Below the pieces are notes generated by a model that was not told where the DNA came from, ran no database searches, and saw nothing but the letters and a program-made list of their open reading frames with translations. Shown piece after piece: positions 9,575 to 19,337 of a DNA stretch of 64,000 bases. Positions within the stretch are counted from its first letter, which is position 1; each line of letters starts with the position of its first letter. A program made the translations under genes and the position numbers. The stretch is from Sessilibacter corallicola (GTDB taxonomy: Bacteria; Pseudomonadota; Gammaproteobacteria; Pseudomonadales; Cellvibrionaceae): NCBI RefSeq assembly GCF_021290925.1, contig NZ_JAJSLX010000003.1:62001-126000 (forward strand), in the 5' to 3' direction.

Positions 9575-12199
9575 TTAAACTTTAACTTCTTCAATTTGAG
9601 TTGCAGCGATTAGTTTGCCTTTTTCAGCATTTTCTTGGAATTCAGCAATCTTATCGAAACTCATGTAACGATAAATTTCATCAGACATAGAATCCAAGTT
9701 TTTCGCAAACTCCATGTATTCGGCTGGCGTCGGCAGTTTACCTAAAATAGCGCCCACTGAAGCAAGCTCAGCAGAAGTTAGATAAACGTTTGCGCCGTCA
9801 CCAAGACGGTTAGGGAAGTTACGAGTAGAAGTCGACAAAACGGTAGAATTAGGTGCTACTCGTGCCTGGTTACCCATACACAGAGAACATCCTGGCATTT
9901 CCGTACGTGCTCCGGCGCGGCCGAAGATGTTGTAGTAGCCTTCTTCCATTAGGATGTGTGCATCCATTTTAGTTGGAGGAGAGATCCACATGCGGGTAGA
10001 CATGCCCCCAGCGTGTTTGTCGAGTAATTTACCGGCAGCGCGGAAATGACCGATATTGGTCATACAAGAACCGATGAACACTTCGTTAACGTCATCGCCA
10101 GCAACTTCAGACAGTAATCTTGCGTCGTCTGGGTCATTTGGACAACAAACGATAGGCTCGTTAACTTCTGCCAAATCGATTTCGATGACCGCTGCGTATT
10201 CTGCATCGGCGTCGCCTTTCAACTGTGACGGATTCGCCAACCATTCTTCCATCTTACGCGCACGACGCTCAAGTGTACGTGGATCGCCATAACCGTCGGC
10301 AATCATTGAGCGAAGTAAGGTGATGTTGGAAGTTAAGTATTCTTTGATTGAATCTTCTTCAAGCTCGATGGTACAACCCGCCGCTGAACGCTCAGCAGAA
10401 GCATCGGACAGCTCGAAAGCTTGTTCAACAGTAAGACCTTTAAGGCCTTCAATTTCTAGTACGCGGCCAGAGAAGATGTTTTTCTTGCCTTTCTTCTCAA
10501 CGGTTAACAAGCCTTGCTTGATGGCGTAGTAAGGGATTGCGTGGACAAGGTCACGAAGCGTGATGCCCGGTTGCATTTCGCCTTTGAATCGAACCAATAC
10601 AGATTCAGGCATATCCAACGGCATAACTCCGGTGGCAGCGGCGAAGGCAATAAGGCCAGAACCGGCCGGGAACGAAATACCCATTGGGAAACGTGTATGA
10701 GAGTCACCACCAGTACCAACGGTGTCTGGAAGCAACATGCGGTTCAACCAAGAGTGGATGATACCGTCGCCTGGGCGAAGTGATACACCGCCGCGAGTCA
10801 TGATGAAATCAGGAAGCGTGTGCTGAGTGTTGATATCAACAGGCTTAGGATAAGCTGCAGTGTGACAGAAAGACTGCATGGTCAAATCGGCAGAGAAACC
10901 GAGACACGCAAGGTCTTTAAGTTCGTCACGAGTCATAGGGCCGGTGGTGTCTTGAGAACCAACGGTGGTCATCTTAGGCTCACAGTAGGTTCCAGGACGG
11001 ATGCCTTGGCCTTCAGGAAGACCACATGCGCGACCGACCATTTTCTGAGCAAGAGAGAAACCTTTGCCAGAATCAGCAGGTGCTACTGGTACGCGGAAAG
11101 TTTCGCTGGCAGGTAAACCCAAAGATTCGCGAGCTTTAGTGGTTAAGCCGCGACCAACGATCAAATTAATTCGGCCGCCCGCTTGTACTTCGTCTAGAAT
11201 TACATCGGATTTGAAAGTGTATTCACTTAATACTTTGCCGTCTTCTGACAGGATTTTACCGTCATATGGGCGAATTTCGATAACGTCACCCATGTTGATT
11301 TCGTCGACAGGGGCTTCGAATACTAGGGCGCCGGCATCTTCCATGGTATTGAAGAAAATTGGCGCGACTTTACCGCCGATACAAACACCGCCACCGCGTT
11401 TGTTAGGAACGCCTGGAATGTCATCACCGAAGAACCAAAGTACTGAGTTGGTGGCTGATTTACGAGAAGAACCTGTACCAACAACGTCACCGACGAAGGC
11501 AACTGGCAAACCTTTAGACTTAATGTCTTCGATTTGCTTCATTGGGCCGGTTACACCGTGCTCTTCAGGCTCTAGGCCGTCGCGAGTCATTTTGTACGCA
11601 GCGCGTGCGTGGACTGGGATATCTGGGCGGCTCCAAGCATCGGGAGCAGGAGAGAGGTCATCTGTGTTAGTCTCACCGGTCACCTTAAACACGACCATTT
11701 TCATGCTTTCGGAAACTTTAGCGCGTGAGGTAAACCATTCTGCGTCTGCCCATGATTGCATGACAGATTTTGCAGATTCGTTGCCAGATTTTGCTTTTTC
11801 TTCTACATCGTGGAACGCGTCAAACATAAGCAAGGTATGTTTAAGTTGTTCAGCGGCCAAATTACACAGGTCGGCGTCATCTAATAACTCAACAAGAGTA
11901 GAGATGTTGTAACCACCTAACATTTGACCGAGTAACTTAACGGCGGCTTCTTTAGATAGGAGTGGGCTGGTAGCTTCACCTTTTACGATGGCGGATAAAA
12001 ATCCTGCTTTTACATAGGCGGCTTCATCAACACCGGGGGGTACACGATTGGAAATTAAGTCTAGAAGAAAGTCTTCTTCTCCAGCAGGAGGGGCTTTTAA
12101 CAGCTCGATAAGACCGGCGACTTGCTCGGCATTTAATGGCTTCGGTGGTACACCTTCGGAGGCACGTTCCTCTACGTGTTTACGGTAAGCTTCAAGCAC
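9575..12199 (-). CDS. acnB: Aconitate hydratase B
   Basis: An 874-residue AcnB, the main TCA-cycle aconitase (citrate to isocitrate; a side activity on 2-methylisocitrate is known for the family). The domain order is AcnB-specific: an N-terminal HEAT-like domain (about 1-160), the swivel domain (about 170-380, [17 protein letters not shown]), then the catalytic domain. The [4Fe-4S] ligands are C712 ([10 protein letters not shown]), C771 and C774 (GCSLCMGNQ). GTG start with a GAGG ribosome site about 9 nt upstream. The transcript ends at the terminator at 9527-9555. The leader carries a small hairpin at 12260-12278. Length and motifs look fully intact. Confidence 0.97.
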   Translation of the reverse strand: MLEAYRKHVEERASEGVPPKPLNAEQVAGLIELLKAPPAGEEDFLLDLISNRVPPGVDEAAYVKAGFLSAIVKGEATSPLLSKEAAVKLLGQMLGGYNISTLVELLDDADLCNLAAEQLKHTLLMFDAFHDVEEKAKSGNESAKSVMQSWADAEWFTSRAKVSESMKMVVFKVTGETNTDDLSPAPDAWSRPDIPVHARAAYKMTRDGLEPEEHGVTGPMKQIEDIKSKGLPVAFVGDVVGTGSSRKSATNSVLWFFGDDIPGVPNKRGGGVCIGGKVAPIFFNTMEDAGALVFEAPVDEINMGDVIEIRPYDGKILSEDGKVLSEYTFKSDVILDEVQAGGRINLIVGRGLTTKARESLGLPASETFRVPVAPADSGKGFSLAQKMVGRACGLPEGQGIRPGTYCEPKMTTVGSQDTTGPMTRDELKDLACLGFSADLTMQSFCHTAAYPKPVDINTQHTLPDFIMTRGGVSLRPGDGIIHSWLNRMLLPDTVGTGGDSHTRFPMGISFPAGSGLIAFAAATGVMPLDMPESVLVRFKGEMQPGITLRDLVHAIPYYAIKQGLLTVEKKGKKNIFSGRVLEIEGLKGLTVEQAFELSDASAERSAAGCTIELEEDSIKEYLTSNITLLRSMIADGYGDPRTLERRARKMEEWLANPSQLKGDADAEYAAVIEIDLAEVNEPIVCCPNDPDDARLLSEVAGDDVNEVFIGSCMTNIGHFRAAGKLLDKHAGGMSTRMWISPPTKMDAHILMEEGYYNIFGRAGARTEMPGCSLCMGNQARVAPNSTVLSTSTRNFPNRLGDGANVYLTSAELASVGAILGKLPTPAEYMEFAKNLDSMSDEIYRYMSFDKIAEFQENAEKGKLIAATQIEEVKV

Positions 12200-12501
12200 G
12201 GTTGATATCCTCTTTTAATGGGGTTACTCCTGACCACAGGATCTCTGCTGACGGAGGCTATCCATGACACACATGGATCGATTGGGGCAGTTGCCTGACA
12301 ATCGGGCGCGTATTCTACTAGATTTCGAATAATCTGTTAAGAATTTACGTATTTGCTTTAATTCTATTACTAAAATTCGACATAATTATTAAAATTATAA
12401 TAGAACGTGTTTACGCCCGAAAAAACGGAAATAATATACTTAAGATTTTATAAAATGCACTTGATCATTAGTCTAATACGCATCGTTAAAGAGAGAGTTT
12501 A
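12200..12501. promoter_or_regulatory. Divergent region acnB / DUF1289 gene with a leader hairpin
   Basis: This non-coding segment holds the promoters of both divergent genes. A perfect 7-bp hairpin, ATCCATG-acaca-CATGGAT, lies at 12260-12278 in the acnB leader, about 60 nt before the start codon. Towards the DUF1289 gene the DNA is AT-rich. Confidence 0.45.
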
Positions 12502-12957
12502 ATGGTTTTTCAAAGAGTAAAAACACCGTGTGTTGGAATTTGCTCAACCGGCATTGGCGACCAAGTTTGCCGCGGTTGTAAGCGTTTCAATCATGAGGTG
12601 ATACAGTGGAACAGTTACTCGAATGAACAACGAAGAATAATTGATACTCGTTTACAGAATTTCTTAGCACAAACGGTGGCAAATAAAATTGAAATAACTG
12701 ACAGGTCACTGTTGGCGTCACAACTGAAACATCAACAGATTAACTTTGATGTGGATCGCAACCCATATTGTTGGGTTGTGAACCTGTTAAATGCCGGCGC
12801 CAGTCAAATAGAAGATATATCGCAATACGGCTTAAAGGTGTTGTCTAAGTACGATCATTTTAACTTGATTGATTTGAAAAAATTGATTGATCAAGATTAT
12901 TACACGCTATCTTGTGCGCATTACGAGCGATATTTCTTTCCTGTTGAGATTGATTAA
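12502..12957 (+). CDS. DUF1289 domain protein
   Basis: A 151-residue protein whose N-terminus is a DUF1289 domain: the cysteine set C10, C14, C23, C26 in PCVGICSTGIG and VCRGCKRFNHEV is diagnostic and probably binds zinc or an iron-sulphur centre. The remaining about 100 residues are extra to the short (about 60-80 residue) family members and are not recognised; they are mixed helical and soluble. ATG start with an AGAGAGAG ribosome site. miaE follows 55 bp downstream on the same strand, so the two are probably co-transcribed. Molecular function is unknown. Confidence 0.8.
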   Translation: MVFQRVKTPCVGICSTGIGDQVCRGCKRFNHEVIQWNSYSNEQRRIIDTRLQNFLAQTVANKIEITDRSLLASQLKHQQINFDVDRNPYCWVVNLLNAGASQIEDISQYGLKVLSKYDHFNLIDLKKLIDQDYYTLSCAHYERYFFPVEID

Positions 12958-13012
12958 ATCGGACGCAAACAAAATTAGTACATCCAGTGAATATTGATTA
13001 ATAGAAAGACCT

Positions 13013-13828
13013 ATGCAAACTTCGGAAGTATCGAGCAGCCAAATTTCCCTGCCCAGAATTAAAACGTTACTAGAACCCATCAACAACTTTTTACCGTGTG
13101 AAACTCCGGATGAGTGGATAACTGAGGCCGCCAAACCTGAAAATTTAACCGTATTGTTGGTCGATCACTGTAAATGCGAGTTGAAAGCGGCCCAGACCGG
13201 TTTATTGATGATGAGACGCTACGCGCTGTCTGATCAAGGTATTAAGCAAATTGAAGATTGGATCAAACCCTACGAAAACTTTGTTTACTATCAACAAAAA
13301 TTGAAATTAACGAAATCTAAACAGGAAATTTTTAACATAGATTTGTCTCCCAAAGATGACGACGCTTTAACCCAGTCGATTATTAAAAAAATGGTGGCTC
13401 TGGTTAAAGAAGAATTGCAGCACTTTGAACAAGTCTTGGATATTATAAATTCGCGATCGTTAGATTACGTAGAAATTTCAGCGTCACGTTACGCAAAATC
13501 GCTGATTAAAAAAGTAAGAACCTACGAGCCGGCGGCAATGATTGATAAGCTTATTATTGGAGCTTACATTGAAGCCCGCTCGTGTGAGCGTTTTGCCAAG
13601 TTAGCACCGTTTTTAGATGAAGAATTAAAGACGTTTTATTTGCGTTTGCTGAAATCCGAAGCTAGGCATTACGAAGACTATTTATCGCTTGCAAGAACCG
13701 TTGCTGAATCCAACCCCAAGGAAAAAAAGCTCTTTGATAGCAGAGTAAAAGAAATTGGTGAGCTAGAGGCCGAACTTATCTTGTCAGCCGATAATCAATT
13801 CCGCTTTCACAGCGGTATGCCAACGTAA
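13013..13828 (+). CDS. miaE: tRNA-(ms2io6A37) hydroxylase MiaE
   Basis: A 271-residue ferritin-like di-iron monooxygenase that hydroxylates the isopentenyl side chain of ms2i6A at position 37 of tRNAs. The di-iron ligands fit the expected helices: a Glu in DHCKCELKAAQ, ExxH in KEELQHFEQV, a Glu in YIEARSCERF, and ExxH in SEARHYEDY. The N-terminal extension (about 1-40) is a little longer than in Salmonella MiaE. It is the second gene of a likely operon with the DUF1289 gene, and a terminator hairpin starts inside its last codons. The substrate-making enzymes MiaA/MiaB are not in the window. Confidence 0.9.
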   Translation: MQTSEVSSSQISLPRIKTLLEPINNFLPCETPDEWITEAAKPENLTVLLVDHCKCELKAAQTGLLMMRRYALSDQGIKQIEDWIKPYENFVYYQQKLKLTKSKQEIFNIDLSPKDDDALTQSIIKKMVALVKEELQHFEQVLDIINSRSLDYVEISASRYAKSLIKKVRTYEPAAMIDKLIIGAYIEARSCERFAKLAPFLDEELKTFYLRLLKSEARHYEDYLSLARTVAESNPKEKKLFDSRVKEIGELEAELILSADNQFRFHSGMPT

Positions 13829-13843
13829 ATTACGTTGGTTTTT
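13820..13843 (+). terminator. Intrinsic terminator overlapping the end of miaE
   Basis: CCAACGTA-aat-TACGTTGG followed by TTTTT. The left arm includes the last sense codons and the stop lies in the stem/loop. Confidence 0.75.
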
Positions 13844-13856
13844 ACACGTTAAGAAA

Positions 13857-13895
13857 GTAGCCAACACCAGTGCTGGTTACGGTGCTGGTGGCTAC
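13857..13895. repeat. GC-rich imperfect palindrome
   Basis: GTAGCC...ACCAG and CTGGTGGCTAC arms enclose a second small repeat (ACCAGTGCTGGT). It has no T-run. It sits between convergent miaE and a membrane protein gene, possibly a stability hairpin. Confidence 0.4.
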
Positions 13896-13986
13896 TGTAT
13901 CCGTAACACAATAATAAGTAACAGCAATAAGTAACCCAAATAACCTACAAGAGCCACAGTGAATTTTATAGCACGTTAAGGGCGTA

Positions 13987-14523
13987 TTAATGCTCGATTA
14001 ATTGGTCGTATTTGCGGCTCAGTATGTCGTAAAAATTTTCTCTCAATTGGTTAATTTCGGTTTTTATTTTTGTTATGTCTTCAATGGTAATGTCTTGACG
14101 TCCTACATAGGCTTCCTTGCGAAAAATAGCAATTTTAGCCCCGTAGATTCTCAGCGTTTTTTCCATGTTTTTCTCGCCAAGCATTAACAATGTGGCTTCC
14201 GAATGGGCGAGCTTATTAAATTCTTGTACCAATTCGGAGTTGATGGTTTTCAGCTCTTCTTTACGAGACACTGGCCACCGTTCTCCATATTTAATCGATT
14301 CGGTGATTAACGCCGAGTATTTAGAGAACGCATGGCTCACTGTACCAACGTCGGCGGCAATCTTCTCAAGCAATTCCACCCGCCGCGATAAGCCGGATTG
14401 GTCGGTTTGGTGATTCATCCGCCATTGAAACATCCAAATCATTGCTGCTGCTAACAAAGCGCCCAAAGAGACTTTTGCGCTGGTATCAATAAGTTGCCAA
14501 AAAATTGTACTTTCCATATTCAA
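13987..14523 (-). CDS. Membrane-anchored coiled-coil protein of unknown function
   Basis: A 178-residue protein with one N-terminal transmembrane helix (about 13-31, TSAKVSLGALLAAAMIWMF) followed by a basic turn. The rest is helical with heptad-like hydrophobic spacing, ending in LRENFYDILSRKYDQLIEH. The long part probably faces the cytoplasm or periplasm as a coiled coil. I do not recognise the family. It stands alone, convergent with miaE and 108 bp upstream-adjacent to yciH on the same strand. Composition matches the core neighbours. Confidence 0.65.
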   Translation of the reverse strand: MNMESTIFWQLIDTSAKVSLGALLAAAMIWMFQWRMNHQTDQSGLSRRVELLEKIAADVGTVSHAFSKYSALITESIKYGERWPVSRKEELKTINSELVQEFNKLAHSEATLLMLGEKNMEKTLRIYGAKIAIFRKEAYVGRQDITIEDITKIKTEINQLRENFYDILSRKYDQLIEH

Positions 14524-14631
14524 CTAAGGCTCGATTCATGATTTCTGTGTTCTTTATGGCAATACAAGTCGATTTTTTGACTGATTTACCACAAAGATGA
14601 CTTATGAGAGATCGAGCAATAGTTACGCCAA

Positions 14632-14949
14632 TTAACCGCCAGAGAGCTTGACGGAATAACCCTTAGATTCCAGATGAGATTTAATTTTTTCACGATCTTC
14701 GGATTGGATTTCGATGACGAAATCTTTCACAGCGCCGCCAACACCGAGTTTTTGTTTTAAGAATTTGGCAATTTCCTTATGGTTATCATCCGGTAAGCCC
14801 TTTATAAGGCTAACCCCTTTACCTTTTCTGCCTTTTGTTTCTCGATGTATGCGAACAATTCCGTCACTCGGTGGAGGCGCTTGCTTTGAAGCTTCTTCTT
14901 TTACGCGTCCGACTTCGGTGGAATACACCAATTTAGTATTTTTCTTCAC
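14632..14949 (-). CDS. yciH: SUI1/eIF1-like translation factor YciH
   Basis: A 105-residue SUI1-domain protein homologous to E. coli YciH, related to eukaryotic eIF1, which influences start-codon fidelity. The family signature is clear: KLVYSTEVGRV at the N-terminus, RETKGRKGKGVSLIKGL in the basic loop, then GVGGAVKDFVIEIQ and the GYSVKLSGG end. I use the GTG at 14949, which reproduces the usual 105-110 residue length and has a GGA ribosome site. The frame extends to another GTG at 14985, but that would add 12 residues not found in relatives. Confidence 0.88.
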   Translation of the reverse strand: MKKNTKLVYSTEVGRVKEEASKQAPPPSDGIVRIHRETKGRKGKGVSLIKGLPDDNHKEIAKFLKQKLGVGGAVKDFVIEIQSEDREKIKSHLESKGYSVKLSGG

Positions 14950-15099
14950 TTGGATATCCGTTGTTTTTCTGATCTTCCGACACACCTAAAAATTGCTTTG
15001 GTTTTAAGAGCAATCGATTGTTACCTAACGCAAATGTGTGATGCCAGAAATCAGATTTTTATCAGTAACTATTAATATGAATTTAATCAGAAGCGACTT

Positions 15100-15420
15100 T
15101 TAACCAGAAGTAACTTTAATCAGCTTTTGGCTCGACATGCCAAATACGACTAACGCACAGCCAGCCCCAAAGACATACAGTGGGTTTATTCCGTTCACTT
15201 CCCACAAATGAAACAGTGGCGCGAGGATTACGGCTACGAATATTCCTGCAGAAACGGCGGTTTCCGCGCCTTCGGGTAGTTGGGTTGACTCTTGGCAGTG
15301 AGGGCAGGGGAATGGCTTTCGGTTAATAAAGTCTTTGAATGTGCCAGATTTTTGGAGCAGTTCCCGACTGATAGGAACAGAGCAGTGGGGGCATTTGAGT
15401 GTTTTAACTAAGGAAATCAC
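15100..15420 (-). CDS. Small zinc-ribbon membrane protein
   Basis: A 106-residue protein with two CPHC knuckles (LKCPHCSVPIS at about 9-16 and FPCPHCQES at about 38-45) that would form one zinc ribbon. Two transmembrane helices follow (about 55-70, GIFVAVILAPLF, and 78-93, PLYVFGAGCALVVFG). Such proteins are common in marine gammaproteobacteria but have no assigned role. It is divergent from the ion-channel gene at 15575, whose protein also carries a zinc ribbon. Confidence 0.7.
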   Translation of the reverse strand: MISLVKTLKCPHCSVPISRELLQKSGTFKDFINRKPFPCPHCQESTQLPEGAETAVSAGIFVAVILAPLFHLWEVNGINPLYVFGAGCALVVFGMSSQKLIKVTSG

Positions 15421-15574
15421 AGGATTTACTCAATAATTGTCATTTATAATGCGCTTATTTTAGTCCGTTCTACGCGAAATCTGAATAATTTAATTCAATC
15501 GTCTGATAGGCCATCAGGCGAATCATTCAGTTTTGCTTGAATTATAAGCGTTATTTTGCCAGCAGAGGTTTCAA

Positions 15575-16444
15575 GTGAGCAAAAATAATACAACAGATAA
15601 AAAGGCTGAATCTCGATCAGAATCAGCGCCCGACAGCCTTTTTTCGAAAGATCGACTGTATACGGTTATTTTTGGCACCAATACACCCGCAGGAAAGTTG
15701 TTTGATTTGGTGTTGATATGCTCCATTTTTATCAGTGTTGTTATCGTGATCATCGACTCGGTCAGCAGTGCGTCAGCAATCTACGGAACATTGCTTATTG
15801 CTCTGGAATGGTTGTTCACCATTTTATTTACGATTGAATACGGTCTAAGAATTTACTGCTCCCCGAACCGATTGGGTTACGCTCGAAGCTTTTACGGAAT
15901 CATTGATCTGCTGGCCATATTGCCCACATATTTAAGCCTCTTTTTTGGCAGTGGCACTTATTTGATTGTTATTCGATTATTGCGAGTACTGCGAATATTC
16001 CGAATCCTAAAACTCATTCGCTATTTGCAAGAAGCCAATTTGTTGTTGCGGGCAATCATTGCATCGCGCAGAAAGGTTATGGTGTTTTTTGCCACGGTAT
16101 CCGTGTTGGCTGTGATCTTTGGGTCTTTGATGTTTGTGATAGAAGGGCCTGAAAACGGTTTTACCAGTATCCCAATGAGCATTTACTGGACAATTGTCAC
16201 GATTACCACGGTTGGGTACGGAGATATCACACCACACACCACCGCGGGGCAAGTTTTGGCTTCGTTAGTTATGTTAACGGGATATTCAATCATTGCGGTG
16301 CCAACCGGAATTTTAACCGCTGAGATTAACCACGAGATGGTGTTGGATCGGGAGAGAATTGTTTGCAGTAATTGTCATACCTCTGGACATGAACGCAATG
16401 CAAAATTCTGTCGAAATTGCGGAGTATCACTAGAAATTACTTAA
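15575..16444 (+). CDS. Voltage-gated potassium channel with C-terminal zinc ribbon
   Basis: A 289-residue six-helix cation channel. S1 lies at about 43-62, S2 at 70-92 and S3 at 107-123. S4 carries a regular run of arginines (R134, R137, R140, R143, R149 in RLLRVLRIFRILKLIRY). The pore loop has the K+ selectivity filter TTVGYGD at 211-217, and S6 lies at about 228-250. After S6 there is a zinc ribbon with C264-x2-C267 and C279-x2-C282, where many bacterial Kv relatives simply stop. GTG start with an AGAGG ribosome site. It should conduct K+ across the inner membrane. The gating role of the ribbon is unknown. Confidence 0.9.
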   Translation: MSKNNTTDKKAESRSESAPDSLFSKDRLYTVIFGTNTPAGKLFDLVLICSIFISVVIVIIDSVSSASAIYGTLLIALEWLFTILFTIEYGLRIYCSPNRLGYARSFYGIIDLLAILPTYLSLFFGSGTYLIVIRLLRVLRIFRILKLIRYLQEANLLLRAIIASRRKVMVFFATVSVLAVIFGSLMFVIEGPENGFTSIPMSIYWTIVTITTVGYGDITPHTTAGQVLASLVMLTGYSIIAVPTGILTAEINHEMVLDRERIVCSNCHTSGHERNAKFCRNCGVSLEIT

Positions 16445-16565
16445 TGTAATGCCGCTATTGGCTTTTCTGATTTTTAAATACATGAGATTCTAAAATTTAA
16501 ACGCAACCTTTTTTTAAAATCACACGTCTTTAGAAAGAAATAACTTACACTCTAGAGAGGAAGTG

Positions 16566-16934
16566 ATGAAGCCTATTAAATTGTTAGTATTGTCTGCGTG
16601 CTTATCAACGGTATTGACCGGTTGTATTTTCGTCAATGGTCATTCTGATCGGCATCACGATAGTAGTTACAGTCACCAAATACGTACCAATAACGAAAAA
16701 ATCGGCCTATTAGATATTGGCGCAACCCGGCAAGAGGTGATTGATTCTCTTGGTAAGCCCGATATTTCTGAGGCGTCGCAAAAAAGTGACAGTGATTTTT
16801 ACGTGTTGTATTACCGAACTCAAAAAAAGCATTCCGATAAAGAATCAGTGAAGTCAGTTTCCACTCCACTTGTATTTCAAAATGACCGATTGATTGGTTG
16901 GGGACACGAGCTAGTCGAAAAAATCGGACTCTAA
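16566..16934 (+). CDS. DUF3192 lipoprotein
   Basis: A 122-residue lipoprotein. The leader ends in a lipobox LTGC (Cys near residue 20). The mature part contains the DUF3192 pattern NNEKIGLLDIGATRQEVI, then a DSLGKPD turn and a strand-rich end LVFQNDRLIGWG. This is a SmpA/BamE-like fold with unknown function. The ATG at 16566 is preferred over the GTG one codon upstream because an AGAGAGGAAG ribosome site precedes it at good distance. It is monocistronic, and a hairpin follows at 17002-17028. Confidence 0.85.
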   Translation: MKPIKLLVLSACLSTVLTGCIFVNGHSDRHHDSSYSHQIRTNNEKIGLLDIGATRQEVIDSLGKPDISEASQKSDSDFYVLYYRTQKKHSDKESVKSVSTPLVFQNDRLIGWGHELVEKIGL

Positions 16935-17001
16935 CGTAATTGCCTTAAGCGTAACTGCTCTAAGTAATTGCTCTAATAAGGTAATCGATATTTGTTGAAC
17001 G

Positions 17002-17028
17002 ACGTAGACGCTTTTTAAGCGTCTACGT
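17002..17028. terminator. Hairpin between convergent genes
   Basis: A perfect 12-bp stem (ACGTAGACGCTT/AAGCGTCTACGT) with a TTT loop and no strong T-run. It could terminate either the lipoprotein gene or the MoxR operon. Confidence 0.5.
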
Positions 17029-17043
17029 ATCTTACGTTATAGG

Positions 17044-18369
17044 TTATAAAAGATGGCTGCGTTTTAATCGGAAATATTCAGTAACGAGTTGAACGTGAAG
17101 CTGATTCGGTAGCGTATCAATAATATGAACGCCTGATGAACGTAATTTGGTTGCTAAGGTTTTCCGGTTTTGTAGATACCGGTGTGTTTCTGAGTAACTC
17201 AACGCATCGTCGACAGTATTAATATCGTGGTCCAGTTGTTTTACCAAAGAATGTTCTTTGAGACTGGCAACCAAAACAATGTGATTTTTTGATAAGACTT
17301 TTGTCGCCTGAATTAAATCTTCGTAATCCTCTTCTCTAACATTGCTAACAATAACAATGAGCGAGCGTCTGCTATTACGCTTAACGAATTTCTCTGCCAG
17401 TTTAAGAAAGTCGGTATTTTCTTTGGTGCTTTCTAGGTCGTACAGTGTATTCAATAATACATTAATCCCCGAAGGGCCTTTTACTGGATTAAGCCATTTT
17501 TCCTCACCCGAATAACTGCTAAAACCACACGCATCTCCCTGGCGAATCGCAATATAGGCCGTCAGTAGTATGGCATTCAGCGCGTGATCAAAGTGGCTCA
17601 GTTCGTCGTCTTTGTGCCTTAATCTTCGTCCGCAATCCAATAAAAAGTAAACTTCCTGGTTTTGTTCGTCTTGGTATTCTCGCGATATGGGTTTTTGGTA
17701 ACGCGACGTTGTTTTCCAGTCTATTTGGCGCAGCGAATCACCAACGGTAAATTCACGCAGTTGTTTGAATTCCATTCCATCGCCGCGCTTTTGCGATAAA
17801 TGCACGCCTAATTGCCGTATTTGCTGCTCAATACCGAGCTTTGAAAGATGCGCTATGGGCGCAAAATTGGGGTAAATTTTTACCTTTGATGTCTTCGGGT
17901 GAGAAAATGTGAAATCCCAAAGGCGGTATTTCGATTGTATTCGTGCGACTGCCCCTTTGAGCGTTGCCTCGCCTCGGTTGATTGCTGTTAACGAATAGTC
18001 AACGTCAACGGCTTGTTGAGGCTCTAAAATAAGCTTTACTGGCAATCCCGAAAACGTGAGCTTTGGATTGGGTGGCTCTGAAACCAGAAGGCGAATACCT
18101 CTAGAAAGTGTATTCGTGATTGTCATCGTGGCTTTAACCGGCGCGCCCAGTGCCAAAGACGTAGGGATGCTTCGTTCGATAATTAAGTCTTTTATTTTGC
18201 CAATGGTGAAATAATCAAAAGCCGCCCAAAAGAATAATGTAATACCGCAAACGGCCCAAACTAACGAGAAAATTTCGGTTGCTAGGCCCAGTACTCTAGC
18301 CGCCCCTTGAACAAATCCGATCAAGCACCATGCGATAAGAACAATGACAAATTGTTTCGTTGGCCTCAT
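17044..18369 (-). CDS. DUF58 (vWA-like) protein of the MoxR operon
   Basis: A 441-residue protein with two N-terminal membrane helices (about 8-50), a beta-rich middle and the DUF58 core REFTVGDSLRQIDWKTTSRY. This continues into a von Willebrand A-like fold with a YFLLDCGRRL strand and a SLIVIVSNV strand. DUF58 proteins are partners of MoxR AAA+ ATPases in envelope stress or maturation systems. Its start overlaps the moxR stop by four bases (ATGA-type coupling), so translation is probably coupled. It is the last gene of a seven-gene minus-strand operon. Confidence 0.9.
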   Translation of the reverse strand: MRPTKQFVIVLIAWCLIGFVQGAARVLGLATEIFSLVWAVCGITLFFWAAFDYFTIGKIKDLIIERSIPTSLALGAPVKATMTITNTLSRGIRLLVSEPPNPKLTFSGLPVKLILEPQQAVDVDYSLTAINRGEATLKGAVARIQSKYRLWDFTFSHPKTSKVKIYPNFAPIAHLSKLGIEQQIRQLGVHLSQKRGDGMEFKQLREFTVGDSLRQIDWKTTSRYQKPISREYQDEQNQEVYFLLDCGRRLRHKDDELSHFDHALNAILLTAYIAIRQGDACGFSSYSGEEKWLNPVKGPSGINVLLNTLYDLESTKENTDFLKLAEKFVKRNSRRSLIVIVSNVREEDYEDLIQATKVLSKNHIVLVASLKEHSLVKQLDHDINTVDDALSYSETHRYLQNRKTLATKLRSSGVHIIDTLPNQLHVQLVTEYFRLKRSHLL

Positions 18370-19322
18370 ACCCGCGGCGCTTCCACTTGGTTGAAAACCT
18401 GCAATAACACTTGATCGTGAGTTAAGCCATTAATTTCCATTTCAGCAGAGATAGAAATTCTGTGTCTAATGACTGGGTATGCGATGGCTTTTACGTCGTC
18501 TGGTGTAACAAAATCGTTGCCATTAATGACGGCTTTTGCTTTTGCAGCGCGAAGTAATGCGATGCTGGCTCTTGGGCCTGCGCCGTGTTGGATGGAAGAA
18601 TTCTCTCGCGTGGCTCTTACCAGTTTAACCGCGTATTCGGTAACTTGATCATCAATGACAATATTAGACGCCATTTTTTGCAGTTCGAGCAGCTCGTCCG
18701 GCGTGACTATGGGATCTGATTTAAGAAAAGTATCGTCGCTGAGTGTGCCTGAGGTTACGGTTTTTGACAGCGCAATTTCGTTTTCTAAAGAGGGATATTC
18801 GATAAAAACCTTCATTAAAAAGCGATCTAATTGCGCCTCAGGTAGAGGGTAGGTTCCTTCTTGATCAATAGGGTTTTGCGTTGCTAATACCATAAATGGG
18901 TGAGGCAGATCTTTTGCGTGGCCCTCAATGGTTACTTGCCTTTCTTGCATTACCTCAAGCAGAGCCGACTGTGTTTTGGCCGGTGCTCGGTTAATTTCAT
19001 CGGCCAGCAACAAGTTGGTGAATACCGGGCCGCTTCTCATGCGAAATTTATTGGCCTCATTGTCATACATAACATGACCGGTAATGTCGGAAGGCATTAA
19101 GTCAGGCGTGAACTGGATGCGTTTAAAATCTCCCGCAAAACAGCCAGATAACGCGCGAACCAGCAGGGTTTTCCCTAATCCAGGAACCCCTTCAATGAGA
19201 ATGTGACCATTGGCCAATAAAGCGATTAACACTTGGTCGACAACGTTTTCTTGTCCAATAAGTACGGTGTTAAGCGCGTTCTTAATGTTGTTTAGCTTGT
19301 CTTTGGCTAAATTTATATCCAT
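18366..19322 (-). CDS. MoxR-family AAA+ ATPase
   Basis: A 318-residue ATPase of the MoxR/RavA class, thought to act as a chaperone-like remodeller with vWA-domain partners. Walker A is GVPGLGKT at 45-52, and Walker B is LLLADEIN with D108-E109. The sensor-1 region is LATQNP, the arginine-finger region lies around LDRFLMKV, and the C-terminal lid starts near VTPDDVKAIAYPVIRHRI. It lies between the DUF4350 gene (15-bp gap) and the DUF58 gene (4-bp overlap). Confidence 0.95.
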   Translation of the reverse strand: MDINLAKDKLNNIKNALNTVLIGQENVVDQVLIALLANGHILIEGVPGLGKTLLVRALSGCFAGDFKRIQFTPDLMPSDITGHVMYDNEANKFRMRSGPVFTNLLLADEINRAPAKTQSALLEVMQERQVTIEGHAKDLPHPFMVLATQNPIDQEGTYPLPEAQLDRFLMKVFIEYPSLENEIALSKTVTSGTLSDDTFLKSDPIVTPDELLELQKMASNIVIDDQVTEYAVKLVRATRENSSIQHGAGPRASIALLRAAKAKAVINGNDFVTPDDVKAIAYPVIRHRISISAEMEINGLTHDQVLLQVFNQVEAPRV

Positions 19323-19337
19323 GTTTTAACCTAAATA

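Noticed and set aside
11064-11912. 282-codon plus-strand frame opposite acnB
   Set aside because: acnB is full length and conserved on the other strand; this frame is a shadow.
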